Origin: Cafeteria roenbergensis
Taxonomy: Eukaryota > Sar > Bigyra > Bicosoecida > Cafeteriaceae
Reading direction: 5' to 3'
NCBI GenBank assembly: GCA_008330645.1
Contig: VLTN01000012.1
Span: 496,001 to 560,000, forward strand
Length of the DNA stretch: 64,000 bases
The notes beneath the pieces were generated by a model, which made no database searches, was not told the DNA's origin, and was given only the letters and a program-made list of their open reading frames with translations. A program made the translations under genes and the position numbers. This document shows, piece by piece, positions 7,818-15,250 of the stretch; the first letter of the stretch is position 1; each line of letters opens with the position of its first letter.

Positions 7818-10706
7818 TCAGAGACGCATTTGTGCGGCCAGTGCCCGTGCTGACGGGCTTCTGGCTAGCTCACTCGCCCTAACAGTGGGCGCGGGGGAAG
7901 GAGACGGCGCGCTGGCGGCTTGTGGACTTTGCGCGCGCGTTTCCGCCGGTGCAGGCGCCCCACCTGGTGAAGGAGGGGTAGGAGCGAGCGCTCCTGACAC
8001 GGAGGCAACCTGAAGACCCACGAACACCAGCTGCTTGACGAGACGGAGCTTGTCCATCACCAGGCTCGCCGCTGGAGAGTCGAGAAGCAGGTCTCGCTTC
8101 AACACCGCCTTGGTCGGTGTTGCCTGGGTGTTAAGCACAGAATCGATCATCGCCAGGGACGTGGATGCCTGCTGGGCCACATCCGTGCCAGAAATCGTCT
8201 TCAAAGTGGTTCGAGCCTTCGCATTGGCCCGCTTGGCCTGCTCCAGCAACCCCCTGAGCGACTTCAGGACATGGTCAGCACGGGCCTGGGCCCCAATCTG
8301 ATTGAAATGCGCGTCGGTGACGTCGAGCTGTCTTTGGTGCCGCTCGTAGCGCTCGTTGCCCCTCAAAAAGTCGTCTGTCGTCCGGGCGACTAATTGGCGA
8401 TTATCTAGGTCTAAAGCCATGCGTTTGGCTCGATTTGGCCCGTCGACGTCGTCGACGAAACCGTAGTTCGTCGCCACCCGAATGATGTCCAGCTCCTTCT
8501 TCATGCGACTGGTGAATTCGGGAGTCAAAACAGACTTGTCCGAGATCGACTTCATAGCCCGCTCTACCACCGCAGCGGCGATGGCATCGCGGTCATAGCC
8601 GCCACGGTGAGCCTCCATGCGTTCGAGGATCTTTTCAGGGTCGCAGGTGGGCTTTGAGTCGGGCGTGAAGCCCTTGGCGAAAGTCCCAGTCCGAACGAAG
8701 CCGCCAGCACGCACGGCCGGAGTCGCCGCCGCGACCCAGGCGTGGTACCCTGCACACAGCGTGTCAGAGGGGTGCACTTTCGTCTTGCGAGCGTCCTTGA
8801 GTCGAACAAAAATGCCGCTAGGTTTGCCCTCGCCCGAATCGACCTCCAGCTCGGCGAACACTTTGGGGCTGGTAACGCCCTTGCGGAGCCCAATAATGGT
8901 CGCAGGGCAAGGCACAGCACCCGTAAGAGTAGCAGCCGCGGCCCCCAAGCGGATTCGCGCGAACTCCTTGCGAAAGACGCCCATCGGCCCGTTGTCCAAA
9001 ACTTGCCACATGTGCGAGGAGGCGCCAGGAGGCACGGCACACCGCATGCCTACGTCCTGAAGATGCTTGATAGACGCAACGTCGGTGTGTGCCGCGTGGC
9101 CGTCCATCAGCAAGAGTTTGGGCCGTTTCTCCCAGTCCGAGTCTTGAATCTGCTCCCACGCCGTCCAGCGATCCATGGCCTCCTTGAAGATGGACCGAGT
9201 CACCCAGCCGCCGCAGGAGACGGAGAACAGGTGTAGGGTGCCATCCGTGTGCATTTGGGAGACGGTAGCCAGACTGGGCACGTGCTTCACCGACATGGCG
9301 GCGGCACTGCGCTGAGGCTCGACCGATTTCCGGCGCCTCGTTCCTGTCGAGCTACGCGAGCACCGCGCCGGAGTCGCCCCTGCCACAGCGGCAGATGCTG
9401 CTGCTGCTGTCATGGCGGGCGGGGGAGGCGCTCCGTCGCCGTTGTCATCATCAATCGTGTCGTCGGCGGCACTTGAGTCAGCGTCACAGTCGTCGTCGTC
9501 ACCGTCGTCGGCATGATCAGCCGGCTCTTCAATGGTCTCGGCATGGTCTTCGGCTGTGAGATGAATCTCTGACGTCTGTCCACAAGTGCCCAGGGGACCT
9601 GAGGGGCTGCCTGGCGGGGGTACGGGAGAGTTCGTGCAGGCAGAGAGCACGCGAACGGAGCCCTGCGATGCTCTGCTGATGCCCTCCGCTGCTTCGACCG
9701 TCGGTGCCAGCAGTGTCCCAGCGGTTAGTTGCATGCGTGCGTCGTCCGCGGCCTTGGCGCTCTTGGCAACCCTAATGACGCAGCGGGTGGACTCGCAGTT
9801 GCTGATCGGAAGCATGGTAATCGACTCCCGCGTGCCGCCCAGCTTGACCTGGTCCATGCGACGACGTGTCTCTGCGAGTGACAAGAACCTCTCGTCCATG
9901 CGAAGCCACTGCAGGCACACTTCGTCCAGTTGGTACACATCCCTGCACCTCCCGAGACGAGCAAGCTCAGAACTCAACACCTCAGTGTAGGATTCCGCAG
10001 CTGAAAGCTGCTCCGCGTCGCTGCGCGACCCGGCCTTCGCCGTCGTGTGCAAAAGCTGCAAGCGGGCGAACTCCATACGCCGTGACATTCGCCGCCACAG
10101 CCTCTTGCCAAAAGGGTCGGTCGTCTCTTCCTCGGTGTAGCGCCTGACCAGGGCGTCCAGCGCCGGTGGGCTGAGACCCGCTTTGACTGGCTGATCATCT
10201 CCTTCCGTCAAGAGCAGCTGCAAGCAGTTGCTGCGCGCGCAGGCGCATGCAGTGCGAATGACGGCCAAGCTGTCTCCGGGCATCACGCTCCGCAGCAGAG
10301 TGATATCGCCGTACAGCGACGCCTGCAACATGAACACACACAAAATACACAATGTCCATGGGCGGCGTCTCATGGGCAAGTCTGCAAGGCGGGCAGCGAG
10401 GGGACTCACTACAACGAACTCGTGATCCACCGTCGAGTCAGGCCGGAATGACAGCTCGGCCGCCCGCGCCCGCAGCCCAGGCGCCGTCCAATTCCGCATG
10501 CTGCCATTTTTCGACCGGATGGTGGACTCGGGAACCCCTGTGGCCTCGCATATGGACGGCCAAGAGAAATGTGCTGAACTTTCGACCAACTTTGCGAGGT
10601 ATTCCCCGACTTCTTGGAGCTTCCTCCTCCCCCACCCAACGTGAGCAATGTGCGTCTTGGTTCTGGGCAAGGACCGTCGCCGATCCGTTGCCTTGGTGGC
10701 GAGCAT
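7818..10706 (-). CDS. Pogo-like (Tc1/mariner superfamily, DDE_1-type) transposase
   Basis: A cut-and-paste transposase. Exons 10410-10706 and 7818-10322 give 933 aa. The 87-nt intron (GTA|GTGAGT ... TGTTGCAG|GC) is a multiple of three and stays open if retained. The start is the first ATG, 10706; the open frame continues upstream with no earlier ATG. An N-terminal helix-turn-helix-like stretch (FSWPSICEATGVPESTIRSK) is followed by a DDE core: Asp232 in VYQLDEVCLQW, Asp506 in LLLMDGHAAH, and Asp542 in QVLDNGPMGVFRKEF. The last two are 36 apart (DD35D), and the pattern matches pogo/jerky-type enzymes. A long acidic, Pro/Ala-rich insert (about residues 330-440) separates the first two catalytic residues. 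The frame is intact, so the copy may be recent, active or domesticated. I favour a transposon because of the flanking repeats. Confidence 0.75.
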   Translation of the reverse strand: MLATKATDRRRSLPRTKTHIAHVGWGRRKLQEVGEYLAKLVESSAHFSWPSICEATGVPESTIRSKNGSMRNWTAPGLRARAAELSFRPDSTVDHEFVVVSPLAARLADLPMRRRPWTLCILCVFMLQASLYGDITLLRSVMPGDSLAVIRTACACARSNCLQLLLTEGDDQPVKAGLSPPALDALVRRYTEEETTDPFGKRLWRRMSRRMEFARLQLLHTTAKAGSRSDAEQLSAAESYTEVLSSELARLGRCRDVYQLDEVCLQWLRMDERFLSLAETRRRMDQVKLGGTRESITMLPISNCESTRCVIRVAKSAKAADDARMQLTAGTLLAPTVEAAEGISRASQGSVRVLSACTNSPVPPPGSPSGPLGTCGQTSEIHLTAEDHAETIEEPADHADDGDDDDCDADSSAADDTIDDDNGDGAPPPPAMTAAAASAAVAGATPARCSRSSTGTRRRKSVEPQRSAAAMSVKHVPSLATVSQMHTDGTLHLFSVSCGGWVTRSIFKEAMDRWTAWEQIQDSDWEKRPKLLLMDGHAAHTDVASIKHLQDVGMRCAVPPGASSHMWQVLDNGPMGVFRKEFARIRLGAAAATLTGAVPCPATIIGLRKGVTSPKVFAELEVDSGEGKPSGIFVRLKDARKTKVHPSDTLCAGYHAWVAAATPAVRAGGFVRTGTFAKGFTPDSKPTCDPEKILERMEAHRGGYDRDAIAAAVVERAMKSISDKSVLTPEFTSRMKKELDIIRVATNYGFVDDVDGPNRAKRMALDLDNRQLVARTTDDFLRGNERYERHQRQLDVTDAHFNQIGAQARADHVLKSLRGLLEQAKRANAKARTTLKTISGTDVAQQASTSLAMIDSVLNTQATPTKAVLKRDLLLDSPAASLVMDKLRLVKQLVFVGLQVASVSGALAPTPPSPGGAPAPAETRAQSPQAASAPSPSPAPTVRASELARSPSARALAAQMRL

Positions 10707-10720
10707 GGGGCCGTCAAAGT

Positions 10721-10755
10721 CGCGATTTGCATTCCGCAACCATTTGGTGCTCTGC
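10721..10755 (-). repeat. Right core of the pogo-like imperfect inverted repeat
   Basis: On the minus strand this reads GCAGAGCACCAAATGGTT and then TGCA, matching 7454-7494 in inverted orientation. It lies 15 bp upstream of the transposase ATG. Confidence 0.5.
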
Positions 10756-10775
10756 AACCGGATGGTTCGCCTCTG

Positions 10776-10794
10776 GGGTCTGCCGCTCACCTCT
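10776..10794 (+). repeat. Left terminal inverted repeat of the Harbinger-type element
   Basis: GGGTCTGCCGCTCACCTCT, preceded by the target duplicate CTG (10773-10775). Its reverse complement is at 15173-15191. Read outward it contains AG|GTGAGC, the usual splice donor of this genome. Confidence 0.88.
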
Positions 10795-11038
10795 GCCAGA
10801 ATGGTCTTCGAATATGCTTTTTAAATATGAATTCGAAACGCTCCTTTCATATTCAGCACATGCTTGCGTCCGAATATTGACTCAGCAGAGCTGGCGGCCG
10901 CGGGTTCGCTGCAGCACTCAACCGCCCCAAGCGGGCCACCGGGTGCGGCTTGACCCCCAGGAACAACGCTGCCCGACTGAAGCAAGTGATCCCCAGTCTC
11001 CATGGCTGTAGCACAGTCTGAGTCACACTCCATGGCGC

Positions 11039-12559
11039 ATGGCGCCGAGGCATCTCACGCAGGTCAGCATTCGTCGCGGCGGCACGCCTGCCAAGGCGAA
11101 GGAATCAGGCGCCATGGCTTACGCAGGGGTTGTGCGTTGTGCTTTTCGTTTGACCCGGCGCGCAGGGGGCGCCCGGACGGCCTTTATGGACGCGGAACAG
11201 TTCTTTGACATTTTGCGCTCGTTCAAGGACCGCCTTCCCGGGCTGATTGCCACAGCCAACCACACCCTGAGAAAGGGCACTCACGTGCGACGGCCAGGCA
11301 AGGTGAAAGAGTCTACCATGCGGCTCAGGGTGACGTCTCATCTCAGGCATCAGGTTTGGTCGTACGTGGCAGACCATGTCAAGCTTCCTCACGTGACTGC
11401 GGAGTACCTTGATCTGCGATTCAAGCGTCACTTCAATGCTGCAAATGCTACATGGAAGGTCGCGCAGCAGCAAGCCTCCGAAACTTCAACGGCGACTCAG
11501 GCTCGCCGCGCTGCTGGCAAGCCTGACGTGATCATGACCGTGAACGAAGAGCTGCTGATTTTCTACGCGACGGAGTTCGGTGTCGTTTGCCACCTGGAAC
11601 TATCCGAATCTATCCGGAAGCGGGTTGAAGCCACCGCGCAGCCTCCGCTTCGGGGCCCAGCATCTCATCAGCAGGACTTGGTGGCCGCTGCTTCAGGTTC
11701 CGGGCCCTGGTCATTGCCCGAAGCCGCAACCGACTCTTCGCTCGACTCGAGTGCTGATTCCGACGACGGCGAACTTGTGCCGCCACGCTCGTCCACTGGG
11801 GCTTCGGCTGGACGGCCAAGCCAGACCAGCGGCTCCTGGGTGGGCAGTGATCGTGCTGCGCATGCGGCGGCTGGACAATCTGCCATTGAAGCAGCTCGCT
11901 TGGCCAGACAGCGGGAGAAGAAGCGTGCTCGTGAAGAGGAGCGCCTCCGGCAGCTGGAAGGATTACGCTCAAAACGGCCGAACACTGCGCTGCTGGCTTC
12001 GATGATCGGAGGCGACCACGAGCCGCGGGACACAGACCCGCGGCAAATGGCAGTCGAAATGGCTCTCAAAGCGGACGTTTTCCAGGCTATCACTGTGCTT
12101 GAAATGTTCCAGGCCCTTCACCCCGACGGGTGCGCGCTGCATGGCGTGGCGCTCTCCGCCATCGCCAAGGCTCTCCTGTTCCATCTGTCCGCGGACGACC
12201 GCACGCGGCTGGGATTTTTTCTCATACCCCACCCGGACGCCCAGAAAGCCGTAGTGACCAGACGGCCTCTCTGTCCAACGGACGCACATGCAGTGCTTGA
12301 CCAGTATCGCACAAGCTTGGAGTTGTTTGCATCTCTCAGCCCCGCAGCCAGAGTTGTCCTGGAACGGATGGCAGAACGTTCCACCCTGACAAGTATGTCT
12401 CCCCACACCTCGGGACAGAGCTTCGGCACGGCCGTGGGAGCTGGATCGGAAGCCGCTGCCGCTGCGGCTTCATCGGGGCCTGGAACAGCCACCTCATTGC
12501 CTTCCTCTTCCGCAGGTTGGCAGTCTCGCCTAGACGGCGCCGATCCCAGAACCAACTGA
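11039..12559 (+). CDS. Harbinger element accessory protein (second ORF), family not recognised
   Basis: A 506-codon single-exon frame lies wholly inside the Harbinger-type element and converges on its transposase. PIF/Harbinger elements usually encode a second, Myb/SANT-like DNA-binding protein that helps the transposase bind the ends and enter the nucleus. I infer that role from position; I do not see a clear Myb repeat. The N-terminal ~170 residues are mixed and basic, with helices such as AEQFFDILRSFKDRLPGLIA and a stretch MRLRVTSHLRHQVWSYVADH. The middle is Ser/Asp-rich. Then comes a strongly basic helix (residues about 286-306, LARQREKKRAREEERLRQLE) that could be a coiled coil or nuclear localisation signal. 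The C-terminal third is helical with an Ala/Ser-rich tail. A later in-frame ATG (11114, MAYAGVV) is an alternative start. Confidence 0.55.
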   Translation: MAPRHLTQVSIRRGGTPAKAKESGAMAYAGVVRCAFRLTRRAGGARTAFMDAEQFFDILRSFKDRLPGLIATANHTLRKGTHVRRPGKVKESTMRLRVTSHLRHQVWSYVADHVKLPHVTAEYLDLRFKRHFNAANATWKVAQQQASETSTATQARRAAGKPDVIMTVNEELLIFYATEFGVVCHLELSESIRKRVEATAQPPLRGPASHQQDLVAAASGSGPWSLPEAATDSSLDSSADSDDGELVPPRSSTGASAGRPSQTSGSWVGSDRAAHAAAGQSAIEAARLARQREKKRAREEERLRQLEGLRSKRPNTALLASMIGGDHEPRDTDPRQMAVEMALKADVFQAITVLEMFQALHPDGCALHGVALSAIAKALLFHLSADDRTRLGFFLIPHPDAQKAVVTRRPLCPTDAHAVLDQYRTSLELFASLSPAARVVLERMAERSTLTSMSPHTSGQSFGTAVGAGSEAAAAAASSGPGTATSLPSSSAGWQSRLDGADPRTN

Positions 12560-12857
12560 GTCAGAGCAAGCGAACGCGATCTGCGACCCAAGTGCACGTT
12601 CGTGGCGGCTGGACGCGTTTGCGGGCGCTTTGGTCCAAGTCCTGCCTGTCGCCTGCGGCTTTGAGAGCCCGCAGCCAACCTCGGTTGCTTAAAGGTTGAG
12701 TGTGGCATTCCCTCGACGTGTAAAGCCATGCGTGGGTGCACTTGTGTTGGCTAGCCCTAAGCTCTCTGGCATTGCTTGTATTTGGGGTACTTTCGCTCCA
12801 AGCAATCCCTTCGCAGCTCAAACGCTTACGGCTGGTGCAAACACTGTCGTTCGGGGC
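12560..12857. other. Spacer between the two convergent Harbinger genes
   Basis: This 298-bp stretch lies between the two stop codons and presumably contains both 3' ends. It looks less GC-rich than the host genes. I see no further gene. Confidence 0.5.
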
Positions 12858-15013
12858 TCAGTGCACTTCAAACTCGGCATAGCGCCTTGGGCGTGCTCTC
12901 GTTCGGCTCGACCGAGAAGGCGCGACGCCAGGAGGGGTGCTTGTGCGGGCTGCCGCGAAGTGGAGATCGCAAGCAGCGACTCCTTCTGTGGACTCAGCCG
13001 CAGCTGTGTGCTGAGCCTCCTCGGTGCCCACCTCGGACCCTGGCAGGTCCACGTCCAATACGGCGACGACGGGGGCAGACGCTGCAGCCGGGGCTGACGC
13101 TTCCGATGCTGTCGGCACACTGTTCTCGACAGGGCTATCATCCGGGCACGTGGCAAGCACGAACCCGGCTGCGGTGGCAGCTTGCTCGGCCGCCAAAGAG
13201 GTGGCCGCCACGACCGCACTGGGGCTGCTCCCTCGCGCCGGCACGTGGGAAAGGTTCCCAGCAGACGATGCCAGGCCAGAGAAGCTGGCGTATTTGGGCG
13301 GCAAGCCCATTGCAGCCCGCTGCGCCACAACAGCGTCAATCAAGAAGCCGTCTGTTGGCTGTGCAAGCACCATGTTGAACCAAAACAGGTGAAACTTTCT
13401 GTCAGGGCCCATCCGGACAACGACAGACCTGCCTTTGGCAGCAACCCACGCCGTGGCCAGACGGCGGCGGTTGGTCTTGCCTGCCTCTTTGGCCTCAAGG
13501 TCGCCAACTGGACCCTGAGAGCGGTCTAGGCGAACCAGACGAGGTCCTTCCGGAGCAAATCTTCCAGAAGACCTGCACGCGTGCACGCTCCTGCCCAGGC
13601 GGCCAGTTCGGTTTATGGTGTCATGTTGGATGCCAAAGCTCATGAGACCAACGCATGTCCGAGCCAGCCTCACAGCCATGTCGGGTCCACGCTGCTGGCC
13701 GCGGTCCCGAATCGGCGCGCACATCTGTGTCAGCCTGCCGTTGAAGTGCTCAACCTTTTGGCGAGCAGCGCTGAGAAAGAAGTTGAATGCAAGCATCTCC
13801 AGAGGGCAGAGCTCACGCTCCACGGAGTGCTCCAAAAATGGAGTCATAAGCCAGTCCCGAATCATGTACGCGGAGTCGGCAATGACCACCCTGTCCTTGG
13901 GTACTTTGGGAGACTCATGGTTGTAGGACTCCGGGTCCTCCATGGCCTTCCACAGAGTGCTTGAGCGAAGGGCCGTCACATCGTTCGTGCTGCCTGGAAA
14001 GCCGCCCATGACAAACCTCGGCGTTTGGGCGTCGTCGACAGCATATCCCATTGTAATGAACGGGCCCTTGGTACCACAGTAGTAGGCACTGCGCTCGCTT
14101 GGCGCCACAGGTGCTTTGCAACCCACCTTGTGGCCGTCGACGGCAAGAATAATGCACTTCACCCCCACATACTTCGCGAAGCCAAACGCTGCGAGTGTCC
14201 TCCAGTCCTCGCCACCGGGAGGGACGTAGTCAAATGGCATGACCGGATGCGAGAAAAGCAGGACCTCAGCATCCCGCAAGCAGCGGCGCACAGTGTCCGG
14301 GCTAACGCCACACGCCATTCCCAACAGACGGTACCGCCCTCCTGCACAGGGGCACAGGGGGCGCAGGCAGCGGCGAGGGGGGTCGCCGGAGGAAGAGCGG
14401 CGCGAACGGAGGTGCTCCGAGTTTGCACTGGCTCACCGTTGTGCAGATGAAGCAGCGCGATGAGAAGACGCTCTCGTGCGCTTAGTGCCAAGGAGTTTGC
14501 AGTCCGCCCTCGTTGCAGGCGCGCTTCAGAGAGCTGCACGAGCAGCTCAACGGCAGGCTCGCTGAGGCCAAACATGTCCTTGAAGATTTCTGCCGAAAAA
14601 CGGCGCGCCTGGACGAGGAGACCAACAGAACGGAAGGTGGCATTTTCCTTCAGGGAATGGACACGCTGAGCTTGAGCTGCCGCCTTCCTGAACTCTGAGG
14701 CGAAGGCGTCCTTGTGGCCGACACTGGCAAGCGCTCTGATAATGACGCTCCTTGCGAACGCCCCCCACTCTTGCTCCAGGAAAAACTCCATAGACATTTT
14801 CCGGTCATGCTGGGCGACGAGCAGCGAGGCTTGCTGATGGACAGCGGTCAGGAGCGCGCGGTCAAGTGGGGACGTAAAAGCCTCTGCGTCTCCTTCGACA
14901 GCCAAGACAGCCAGATCGTCGAAGAGTTGGCGAAGAGCCTGCTCTAGATCCTCAGAGCGGTCATGCTGGTCCTCGCGGGGCCATTGGGCTCCTTCTGCGG
15001 GTGCGGCGGCCAT
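12858..15013 (-). CDS. Harbinger-type DDE_4 transposase
   Basis: Exons 14437-15013 and 12858-14341 give 686 aa. The 95-nt intron (AAC G|GTGAGC ... GTGCAG|GA) interrupts the helix-turn-helix region and, when removed, gives LHLHNGGRYRLLGMACGVS followed by DTVRRCL, the usual Harbinger HTH. The catalytic triad is visible: Asp261 in LAVDGHKVG, Asp348 in VVIADSAYMI, and Glu390 in RQKVEHFNGRL. Between them are the family landmarks AYYCGTKGPF and FPGSTNDVTALRSS. The family normally ends soon after the Glu. Here about 250 further residues follow, basic and then Ala/Ser/Pro-rich, ending in RTRARPRRYAEFEVH. The start ATG at 15013 is 160 bp inside the right terminal repeat. The frame is fully open, so the enzyme may be functional. 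Confidence 0.9.
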
Positions 15014-15172
15014 TTCAAGTGGCGACCATTTTCTGGCAAGCGGCTGGTTTCTGGGTATGGTTTATCAAAATCAGGCGTCAAATCCTGACTAGAATTTGCG
15101 ACTCAGAATTTGGGGTTAAAATGGTGCTCTGCCAGTCGAAATGCTGAATTTGGGTGTATTTGCCATTTTCAA
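15014..15172. other. Harbinger subterminal region upstream of the transposase
   Basis: Noticeably A/T-rich compared with surrounding DNA (for example around 15055-15170, with repeated AAATTTG- and GAATTTG-like words). It probably holds the transposase promoter and subterminal binding sites. Confidence 0.45.
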
Positions 15173-15191
15173 AGAGGTGAGCGGCAGACCC
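15173..15191 (-). repeat. Right terminal inverted repeat of the Harbinger-type element
   Basis: AGAGGTGAGCGGCAGACCC on the plus strand, the exact reverse complement of 10776-10794, followed by the target duplicate CTG (15192-15194). Confidence 0.88.
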
Positions 15192-15250
15192 CTGGCTGGC
15201 GGTTGCCGCTCTGCTGGCGACGCGTTGCGCTGGCGGGAAATTGCTGGCGG

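Larger units (their letters stand above)
10776..15191. mobile_element. PIF/Harbinger-type DNA transposon, complete, 4,416 bp
   Basis: The ends are 19-bp perfect inverted repeats (10776-10794 and 15173-15191), with weaker matching for about 11 bp further in. They are flanked by a 3-bp CTG duplication (10773-10775 and 15192-15194). A 3-bp duplication and a two-gene layout are typical of PIF/Harbinger elements. Inside are an accessory gene (+, 11039-12559) and a DDE_4 transposase with one intron (-, 12858-15013), arranged tail to tail. Both frames are open. It is inserted in the right-hand repeat of a pogo-like element, about 70 bp upstream of that transposase's ATG, and so is the younger of the two. 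Confidence 0.85.
7375..15240 (-). mobile_element. Pogo-like DNA transposon, interrupted by a nested Harbinger-type element (outer ends approximate)
   Basis: The body is the transposase gene 7818-10706. An imperfect inverted repeat brackets it: 7454-7494 (GCAGAGCAC...CCAAATGGTT...TGCA on +) matches 10721-10755 on -, apart from a 4-nt GTGA insertion and scattered changes. Weaker similarity continues outward from the left copy and, on the right, across 10756-10775 and then 15195-15235. The two right-hand pieces are separated only by the inserted Harbinger element. The outer right end falls within tens of bases of the stop codon of the next host gene at 15251. Termini and target duplication are not resolved. 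Drift between the repeats suggests it is older than the Harbinger insertion. Confidence 0.5.

Noticed and set aside
10707-10790. Start of the pogo-like transposase at 10790
   Set aside because: The codon there is GTG and lies inside the Harbinger terminal repeat; the first ATG is at 10706.
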